Positions 1 to 4,026 of a DNA stretch of 5,544 nt are shown piece by piece. The translations under genes were made by a program, and so were the position numbers. The stretch is taken from assembly GCA_030633795.1 (NCBI GenBank), contig DAOWCB010000119.1, positions 1 to 5,544 on the forward strand. Reading direction: 5' to 3'. Origin of the DNA: Candidatus Aminicenantota bacterium (GTDB lineage: Bacteria; Acidobacteriota; Aminicenantia; Aminicenantales; Aminicenantaceae). The notes below the pieces were generated by a model. That model worked only from the letters and a program-made list of their open reading frames with translations, was not told the origin of the DNA and did no database searches. Numbering within the stretch: position 1 is the stretch's first letter; each line of letters starts with the position of its first letter.

Positions 1-792
1 ATTATCCCACTGGAAATTATCGCTGGTGTAGAACATCCTTGCGCCCCCGCTGAGGCGGTTCGATCCTCTCTTGGTTACGAGGTTGATCTGGGCACCGGCC
101 GTGAAGGAAGTGATGTCTGTGGCGGCTGTTTGAACCTGGATCTCTTCGAATGCGTCGAAATCATAATACTGGGATGCGGCGCCTTCTGAGACCTGGTCTG
201 TTGTATCGATCCCATCCATGTTCCAATTGGCACTGCTCCTTCCTACACCTCTGGAAATAAAAGTTGACTGTTGGCCTGATTGCGACCCGCCGACATTCTC
301 CCTGTCCTGGCTCACGCCGGCGGACAATTCGAGAATGGCCCAGGGATCTCGTGATGTGGGCAATGCCTGCATTTCTTCCACAGTCAGGTTCAAGGCGATC
401 GTGGTCTTTTTTACGTCCACCACAGGCGTCGAAGCTGTAACGGTCACTTCCTCTTCTAAAGTTGCAGGAACCATTTCCACCTTGATGGTCACATTCGATC
501 CGGTTTGGACTATGATCTTTTCTCTCCGCCATGTTGCGAATCCTGATAGCTCGGCTCGTAATTGGTATGTTCCGGGAGATAGAGATATGAACCGGAAGAC
601 TCCCTTTTGGGTGGTGACAAAGGCCATTTCCCCAATGAGGTCGGAAATACAAGTTATCGTGACGCCGGGTAAAGCTACATTGTCTTCATCCACAACCGTT
701 CCATAGATGTTACCGGAGCGCTGCTGGGAATATCCAAGGCTGAAAAGCGACAAAACCATAAGAACCAGAAAAAGTGTTTGGAACTTTTTCAT
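1..792 (-). CDS. TonB-dependent receptor with carboxypeptidase-regulatory-like N-terminal domain (partial, 3' end beyond window)
   Basis: This is the first 264 codons of an outer-membrane, TonB-energised transporter; the reading frame is still open at the left edge. Residues 1-22 are a signal peptide (MKK, then a Leu/Val/Phe-rich core, with likely cleavage near YS|QQ). Residues about 27-108 form a carboxypeptidase-regulatory-like beta-sandwich (GxVxDEDNxxLPGVxI, then the SPGTYxLRAELSGF pattern). Residues 113-121 (EEEVTVTAS) are TonB-box-like. From about 123 the plug domain follows, with VEEMQALPTSRDPW, a FISRGVG...NMDGID segment (178-196), FEEIQVQT and INLVTKRGSN. The beta-barrel lies outside the window; family members with this layout are usually around 900-1100 residues. 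The start at 792 is supported by AAGGAGG 8 nt upstream and by the signal peptide beginning there. The architecture is that of Oar-like receptors common in Acidobacteriota and Bacteroidota. The substrate cannot be read from this part; oligosaccharides, peptides or metal chelates are all possible. Confidence 0.93.
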   Translation of the reverse strand, partial: MKKFQTLFLVLMVLSLFSLGYSQQRSGNIYGTVVDEDNVALPGVTITCISDLIGEMAFVTTQKGVFRFISLSPGTYQLRAELSGFATWRREKIIVQTGSNVTIKVEMVPATLEEEVTVTASTPVVDVKKTTIALNLTVEEMQALPTSRDPWAILELSAGVSQDRENVGGSQSGQQSTFISRGVGRSSANWNMDGIDTTDQVSEGAASQYYDFDAFEEIQVQTAATDITSFTAGAQINLVTKRGSNRLSGGARMFYTSDNFQWDN

Positions 793-800
793 TAAAATAA

Positions 801-807
801 CCTCCTT
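801..807 (-). promoter_or_regulatory. Ribosome binding site of the TonB-dependent receptor
   Basis: AAGGAGG on the minus strand lies 8 nt before the ATG at 792-790. It is near-perfect against the 16S anti-Shine-Dalgarno and fixes the receptor start. Confidence 0.85.
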
Positions 808-823
808 TTTAAATTTTAAAAAT

Positions 824-889
824 CTATAAAATTACCCCTCTTTGCACTCTTGATGCAAAATCCTGCTTGTTTTTCATTTTCGTCAGCAT
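824..889 (-). CDS. Possible 21-residue leader peptide ORF upstream of the receptor gene
   Basis: A mini-ORF (MLTKMKNKQDFASRVQRGVIL, stop TAG at 826-824) lies in the predicted leader of the receptor mRNA and ends 31 nt before the receptor start. A strong AAGGAGG sits at 898-892, but it is only 2 nt from the first ATG (889) and 14 nt from the second ATG (877), so neither start is ideally spaced. A perfect 6-bp hairpin (841-859) falls inside the coding part, which would suit a translation-sensitive leader. There is no similarity I recognise. Short ORFs arise often by chance, so this is a weak candidate noted because of its position and the purine-rich ribosome-site-like sequence. Confidence 0.2.
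   Translation of the reverse strand: MLTKMKNKQDFASRVQRGVIL
841..859 (-). repeat. 6-bp perfect inverted repeat (hairpin) in the receptor leader
   Basis: TTTGCA and TGCAAA arms are separated by a 7-nt loop. In the predicted leader RNA they would form a small hairpin 48 nt before the receptor start codon. There is no adjoining T-run, so it does not look like an intrinsic terminator. It may modulate translation or stability of the leader, or it may be chance. Confidence 0.35.
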
Positions 890-979
890 CCCCTCCTTTT
901 CAGATAGAGTATACGGATTCGAATAAAATTGGTTCATGTTTTTTTAGGTTTTTAGGTCCCTCCACTTCTTATAAATAGT

Positions 980-996
980 TGCATAATTTGTGCCAA
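980..996 (-). promoter_or_regulatory. Probable sigma-54 (RpoN) -24/-12 promoter for the TonB-dependent receptor
   Basis: The minus strand reads TTGGCACAAATTATGCA. Against the consensus YTGGCACG-N4-TTGCW it keeps the essential GG (994-993) and GC (982-981) at the correct 10-nt spacing. All of TTGGCAC and TGCA match; the two mismatches are A for G after GGCAC and A for T before TGC. It points toward the receptor gene, with transcription expected to begin near 970 and leave a leader of about 177 nt. Sigma-54 promoters need an enhancer-binding activator; an imperfect palindrome about 40 bp upstream (1032-1041) is one possible site. I saw no equally good sigma-70 promoter in this gap. Confidence 0.5.
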
Positions 997-1031
997 ATTT
1001 CAACATTACTTAACTACTTTAGAATGAAACT

Positions 1032-1041
1032 GTTACGCAAC
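1032..1041. promoter_or_regulatory. Imperfect palindrome upstream of the sigma-54 promoter, possible activator site
   Basis: GTTACGCAAC is a near-palindrome (GTT...AAC arms, two mismatched centre positions). It lies about 40 bp upstream of the -24 element, and a related GTTGCATAA occurs at 979-987 overlapping the -12 element. A second dyad, CCAAA-AA-TTTGG, lies at 1069-1080. Any of these could bind a regulator, but the region is AT-rich and short dyads are common in such sequence. Confidence 0.2.
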
Positions 1042-1180
1042 TCCCCATTTTTATAGTTTATGATTTATCCAAAAATTTGGAAAAAACCCATTTTTAATTC
1101 ATAATTTTGGATGTATAAACCGGGTTGTTTCTTTTTTTAAGTGCAGGGATGATGGGAGTGTATCGTTCGCGGTGAGGGAG

Positions 1181-2077
1181 TTATTGCTGGCCGGACCAGA
1201 GTGCAGCTCCGATAAATCCTGCCTTATTTCCCATAGTAGCGTGTTCGATGCTGCAACATTGGAAGGAGCCCTTGAAAGACCTTTTAGCGGCTTCGTCGAT
1301 GGTCGGTGGGAGCAGAAATTCGGCGGCTTTCATCACACCTCCACCCAGGAGGATCTTTTCGGGATTCAAAAGGTTGATGGCAAGTGCCAGACCTAATCCC
1401 AAAAAATGGCCGGCTTTGGCAAATGCCTGCTGTGCAGCCTTCTCGTTGTTTTTGGCTCTCAGAGATACTTCCTCTGCTGTGATGTTTTTGCGGTTTTTGC
1501 TGTAAGTTTGGTAGTTTTTCACGATTTTTGGGGCAGAAACCTCGGTTTCCAAGCACCCCTGGCTGCCGCATTTGCATGGCTCCCCGTTTGGATTCACCAC
1601 GGCATGTCCCAATTCCCCGGCAAAACCACATGCCCCTTCCCAGATATTTCCTTTTAAAATGATCCCGGTTCCGACTCCAGTTCCGATAGTCAAAAGGACG
1701 AGGCTATGGGTGTTTTGTCCGGCTCCGCATCTGTATTCGCCATAGGCGGCCATATTCGCATCGTTATTCACGAATAAAGGAACGTCGATAAACCGGGAGA
1801 GAGCGGGAACCAGGGCAAAGTTATCGAGGCCGGGATAGTTGGGCGATTGAAGAACCTTCTGTTCTTTGGAAGAAAAAATTCCTGGAATTCCGAAGCCAAC
1901 GGTCCGGATTTGTTGTTGGTGTTTGTTTTTTAGCGTTATCCAGATTTCCGCAAGGGTTTTGAGAAGTTTTTCCAAGTTCTTCGGCGTGTCGACTTGGGAT
2001 TCGGATATGATTTTTCCCGTGTTATCCACGACTCCAAACTTGAGGGTGGTGCCTCCCAAATCGAATCCTACATACAT
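1181..2077 (-). CDS. ROK-family sugar kinase (glucokinase-like)
   Basis: This 298-residue protein is full length for a ROK kinase, which phosphorylates a hexose (glucose, N-acetylmannosamine, N-acetylglucosamine, fructose or similar) with ATP in the cytoplasm. The N-terminal phosphate-binding motif is DLGGT at 6-10. The FVNNDANMAAYGE segment carries the catalytic aspartate at 106. IGTGVGTG (131-138) belongs to the second ATP-binding segment. GELGH (154-158) supplies the sugar-contacting glutamate and zinc-binding histidine, followed by the ROK zinc signature CxCGxxGCxE (C168, C170, C175, E177). LNPEKILLGGGV near residue 240 is the usual C-terminal motif. There is no N-terminal helix-turn-helix, so it is an enzyme and not a NagC/XylR-type repressor. 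The start at 2077 has AGGA 5 nt upstream and begins directly with the MYVGFDLGGT strand. The sequence does not settle the sugar; glucokinase is the default guess. It sits alone, with a gap of almost 400 bp on each side. Confidence 0.94.
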   Translation of the reverse strand: MYVGFDLGGTTLKFGVVDNTGKIISESQVDTPKNLEKLLKTLAEIWITLKNKHQQQIRTVGFGIPGIFSSKEQKVLQSPNYPGLDNFALVPALSRFIDVPLFVNNDANMAAYGEYRCGAGQNTHSLVLLTIGTGVGTGIILKGNIWEGACGFAGELGHAVVNPNGEPCKCGSQGCLETEVSAPKIVKNYQTYSKNRKNITAEEVSLRAKNNEKAAQQAFAKAGHFLGLGLALAINLLNPEKILLGGGVMKAAEFLLPPTIDEAAKRSFKGSFQCCSIEHATMGNKAGFIGAALWSGQQ

Positions 2078-2245
2078 CTTCTTCCTGAATTATTTATAAA
2101 AAACACCGATGCCTTACTTTTCTTCCATTTTGTGCGGGCATTACTTTCAAGGAACATTTTTGGCATCAAACATGTCCTCCGCTCTAGTGAGGATCTTTAA
2201 CGCCATTCCCTCACCGCCCTTCTCGGCGGCTCTGAACTGCGCACA

Positions 2246-2425
2246 TTAACACCCACCCTCTTTCACTCTATCCTCTGTTCCCGTGCTTGCCTGCATCTCT
2301 AATCCTTTAGTAAAGTCGTGCTCAATACAACATCGCCGTCTGACTCCGTCAAATTCCCTCGAAGGACGACTCGTGAAGGCTAGATCCTCAATGGCGCTGC
2401 GGACATATTTAATGCCTTTTTCCAT
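2246..2425 (-). CDS. Doubtful small ORF (59 residues), no recognised family
   Basis: An ATG-to-TAA frame (begins MEKGIKYVRSAIEDLAF, ends EDRVKEGGC) lies in the gap downstream of the methyltransferase. It is basic in the middle (VRRRCC) and has no signal peptide or membrane segment. No good ribosome site precedes the ATG, and the ATG overlaps one arm of an inverted repeat (2420-2450). I do not recognise the sequence. The opposite strand is also open over much of this stretch, so the frame may be chance or the remnant of a decayed gene. Confidence 0.2.
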   Translation of the reverse strand: MEKGIKYVRSAIEDLAFTSRPSREFDGVRRRCCIEHDFTKGLEMQASTGTEDRVKEGGC

Positions 2426-2450
2426 TAGAGCTTACCCACACATAATGGAA
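2420..2450. repeat. 8-bp perfect inverted repeat downstream of the methyltransferase gene
   Basis: TTCCATTA (2420-2427) and TAATGGAA (2443-2450) are perfect complementary arms around a 15-nt loop, 24 bp past the methyltransferase stop. As plus-strand RNA the stem could extend by three more pairs, two of them G-U. On the minus strand it is followed by AAAGG and not a T-run, so it is not a standard intrinsic terminator for the methyltransferase transcript. It could still act as a 3'-end stabilising hairpin or be chance. Confidence 0.35.
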
Positions 2451-2473
2451 GAGAACCAACAAAATTTTCAAAT

Positions 2474-3682
2474 TTATTTCTTAAGCCCGATGGCAGAATA
2501 GTTCGGAGGAGCATAAAGGAGTCTGTTCAAGTTGTCGATATTCCTGTTCAAGATCGAAGCTGTCTCATCCGCGCCAGGAAGGGTTTGAAGCTGCTCTTGC
2601 TCTAGAGGATGGGAGTATTTTATCTCTACATCCTCAAATCCAGAACTTTCGAGCAGGAATTTTAGCGTCTGAGGATGGATGGGTTTTTGGTGTGTGAGGT
2701 CGAGAAAGTAAATCTGAACCAAAGCAAATACAGAAGCAGGATTTATCGTTTCAAGGACAATATGGCCACCCGGTGCAAGCTTGAAATAGGCCAGCTCGAT
2801 CAATTTTTTCAACTGGGCCGGGGTCAAATGTTCTATCACTTGGGAGGAGAATATTCCCCCCAAAGTTTTGTCTGGCCTTTCTGCCAAAGATTCCAGGATG
2901 TCTCCTTTTTGACAGTCCAATCCTTTATCCCGGCAGATTTCAACCATCTGCTCGTTCAGATCGATTCCCTGAGTCTCGATCCCGTTATCTCTGCAAAGCT
3001 CGAGAAACTCACCGCGACCACAACCCAAGTCCAGAATTTCCCCCTTTCCCTTCTCCTGAAAATAGGGGAGAAACCGGGATTGTTGTTTTTTGACCTCTTC
3101 CTCATTCCCCCGGTGTCGGTTCTCGAAAGCGGCATAATGCCAGTCTTTGAGCGGTTCAAGGATTTCTTGGACTTGTTTTTGTGTGGGAAGGTTCTTCTCC
3201 TCCAGTACACCCAGCAATCGATCCAATTGTTCTTTGAGGAGAAGGAATTTTTTTATCAAGAGGTTCACATCTTCGTAAACAACTGCCAGCTTATCCACCC
3301 GCCATTCCATGCTTTTGAAAATCATCCCGACGTGGTTGCTCCCCAGTGCATCCCATTCCTTGTCCTTGGCATCCATCAAAGCGATGTTGGCTTCGATGAG
3401 GCTGGCAAAGGACAAAAACAGGTCCTGAGTTTGCGCAATGTTTTTATCTAGAGTTTTTTGGAATTCCGTAAGGGCGTGGGACACTTGTTGCCCAACAGTG
3501 TCCGGGGAAATGTCTTTTGTTGATACAATCTCCTGCATACGGGATAGGAGATGTTGAAGCCGAATGGTGTTATCTGAAGAAGAAAGTTCCTGGCTTTGTT
3601 TTTTTAGCCCCTCGAGTTCTTTCGCAAAAGCATCTTGTTTTTCTTTTCTTTGTTGCGAGAGCTTTTCTATCGTGCGTTTCAT
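2474..3682 (-). CDS. Class I SAM-dependent methyltransferase with long N-terminal coiled-coil region
   Basis: This 402-residue protein appears cytoplasmic, with no signal peptide or membrane helix. Residues 1 to about 165 are rich in Lys/Glu/Gln/Leu and look largely coiled-coil. A linker WHYAAFENRHRG (181-192), typical of this family, leads into a Rossmann methyltransferase domain. It has motif I LDLGCGRGEF (217-226) for S-adenosylmethionine, the acidic end of strand 2 at D241 (GIDLNEQMV), SSQVIEHL (279-286), and LAPGGHIVLETINP (302-315). A distal LTHQKPIHPQTLKFLLESSGF (329-349) and NRLLYAPPNYSAIG (385-399) complete the family pattern. Such proteins occur in polysaccharide and O-antigen gene clusters, and the coiled-coil/methyltransferase combination recalls WbdD-type chain terminators, though no kinase domain is present here. 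The acceptor is unknown; a sugar or glycan is the best inference. The ATG overlaps the tatA stop as ATGA, with AAGGA 3 nt upstream inside tatA, indicating translational coupling. Confidence 0.88.
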   Translation of the reverse strand: MKRTIEKLSQQRKEKQDAFAKELEGLKKQSQELSSSDNTIRLQHLLSRMQEIVSTKDISPDTVGQQVSHALTEFQKTLDKNIAQTQDLFLSFASLIEANIALMDAKDKEWDALGSNHVGMIFKSMEWRVDKLAVVYEDVNLLIKKFLLLKEQLDRLLGVLEEKNLPTQKQVQEILEPLKDWHYAAFENRHRGNEEEVKKQQSRFLPYFQEKGKGEILDLGCGRGEFLELCRDNGIETQGIDLNEQMVEICRDKGLDCQKGDILESLAERPDKTLGGIFSSQVIEHLTPAQLKKLIELAYFKLAPGGHIVLETINPASVFALVQIYFLDLTHQKPIHPQTLKFLLESSGFEDVEIKYSHPLEQEQLQTLPGADETASILNRNIDNLNRLLYAPPNYSAIGLKK

Positions 3683-3879
3683 TGTTCCTTAGAAGGAGGC
3701 TCAGACTCATCCTGTGGCTCACTTTCTTTGTCTTTGGAAGTGATGGATTTTTTAAAGTTCTTAATGCCTTCTCCTAAGGATTTTCCGAGTTCTGGGAGTC
3801 GTCGTGCCCCGAATATAATGACTACGATCAAAACGATGAGAACCAGCTCGGTAGGGCCGACAGGACCGAAAAAGAACAT
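3679..3879 (-). CDS. tatA: Twin-arginine translocase subunit TatA/TatE family
   Basis: This 66-residue membrane protein would form the pore or membrane-destabilising part of the Tat system, which exports folded proteins with twin-arginine signals. A short periplasmic N-terminus (MFFFGPVGPTE) leads to one transmembrane helix (about 12-22, LVLIVLIVVII). The family FG hinge follows (F23-G24), then ARRLPELGKSLGEGIKNFKKS (25-45) as the amphipathic helix, and a charged Glu/Ser/Pro-rich tail. The polar residue before the helix is E11, as in many TatA proteins. The frame is open further upstream to 3948, but the start at 3879 is preferred because GAGGAGG lies 5 nt upstream and the protein then has the usual TatA N-terminus. 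TatB is less likely given the short tail. No tatC is visible here. The stop overlaps the methyltransferase start by 4 nt (ATGA), so the two are co-transcribed. Confidence 0.93.
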   Translation of the reverse strand: MFFFGPVGPTELVLIVLIVVIIFGARRLPELGKSLGEGIKNFKKSITSKDKESEPQDESEPPSKEQ

Positions 3880-3884
3880 AGAAA

Positions 3885-3890
3885 CCTCCT
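3885..3890 (-). promoter_or_regulatory. Ribosome binding site that fixes the tatA start
   Basis: AGGAGG on the minus strand, 5 nt before the ATG at 3879-3877, decides the start against the longer open frame reaching 3948. Its outer edge overlaps an 8-bp palindrome CCTCGAGG (3888-3895). Confidence 0.8.
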
Positions 3891-3919
3891 CGAGGGTAAT
3901 TTCTTTTAAAGCAATACCA

Positions 3920-3948
3920 AAGGTACTCGAGTCCTGTTGAAAAGTCAA
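3920..3948 (-). promoter_or_regulatory. Candidate sigma-70 promoter for tatA-methyltransferase operon
   Basis: On the minus strand TTGACT (3948-3943, five of six consensus bases) is followed after exactly 17 nt by TACCTT (3925-3920, three of six, keeping the first T, the A and the final T). Transcription would begin near 3913 and give a leader of about 33 nt to the tatA start. The -10 is weak, so this is tentative. An 8-bp palindrome ACTCGAGT (3925-3932) straddles the -10 edge and spacer. Confidence 0.35.
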
Positions 3949-4026
3949 GCTCTACGCCGTTGGATTGAGTGCTCTGTAAAAAGGGTAGACCTTCCGATGG
4001 GGAGTTGGTTATACTGGAATATCAAA

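Larger units (their letters stand above)
793..1180. other. AT-rich intergenic region between the kinase and receptor genes
   Basis: These 388 bp hold no convincing protein gene. On the receptor strand they contain the -24/-12 promoter match, a tandem pair of octamers (ACCTAAAA twice, 957-942), a leader hairpin, a mini-ORF and the receptor ribosome site. The end of the kinase gene lies at the right edge, but no clear hairpin-plus-T-run terminator follows its stop codon, so kinase transcription may end by Rho or run into this region. Confidence 0.7.
2078..2473. other. Intergenic region between the methyltransferase and kinase genes
   Basis: These 396 bp contain no gene I recognise. Visible items are the inverted repeat at 2420-2450, a doubtful 59-codon minus-strand ORF (2246-2425), a GC-rich 5-bp dyad CCGCC/GGCGG with a 6-nt loop (2214-2229), and the kinase ribosome site next to 2077. 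The kinase promoter must lie here if the kinase is transcribed on its own, but I could not find a convincing -35/-10 pair. No tRNA, T-box or familiar riboswitch pattern was seen. Confidence 0.6.
3880..4026. promoter_or_regulatory. Divergent promoter region between tatA and lepA
   Basis: These 147 bp must drive both genes. A candidate tatA promoter and ribosome site are listed separately. For lepA only a -10-like TATACT (4010-4015) was found, 11 bp before the ATG and without a matching -35; if used, the mRNA would be almost leaderless. Two CTCGAG palindromes (3889-3894, 3926-3931) lie on the tatA side. Confidence 0.5.

Noticed and set aside
161..706. Long open frames on both strands overlapping the receptor gene.
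   Set aside because: They are out of frame with the receptor, which alone has a signal peptide, ribosome site and recognisable domains; the others show no protein-like sequence.
911..925. A TTCGAATCC sequence (minus strand) resembling a tRNA T-loop.
   Set aside because: No matching acceptor, anticodon or D-arm could be found around it.
1081..1180. Possible intrinsic terminator after the kinase gene, with AACCC and GGGTT segments followed by T-rich sequence.
   Set aside because: The arms are only 5 bp, about 35-40 nt apart and AT-rich in between, so the hairpin would be weak.
1169..2217. An 11-bp inverted repeat (GCGGTGAGGGA at 1169-1179, its complement at 2207-2217) flanking the ROK kinase gene, like ends of a mobile element.
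   Set aside because: A few 11-bp matches are expected by chance in 5.5 kb; there is no transposase and no target-site duplication seen, and the kinase looks like an ordinary chromosomal gene.
2675..3451. A 258-codon plus-strand open frame antisense to the methyltransferase.
   Set aside because: It is a shadow of the methyltransferase coding strand; no ribosome site or family pattern, whereas the minus strand has complete SAM-binding motifs.
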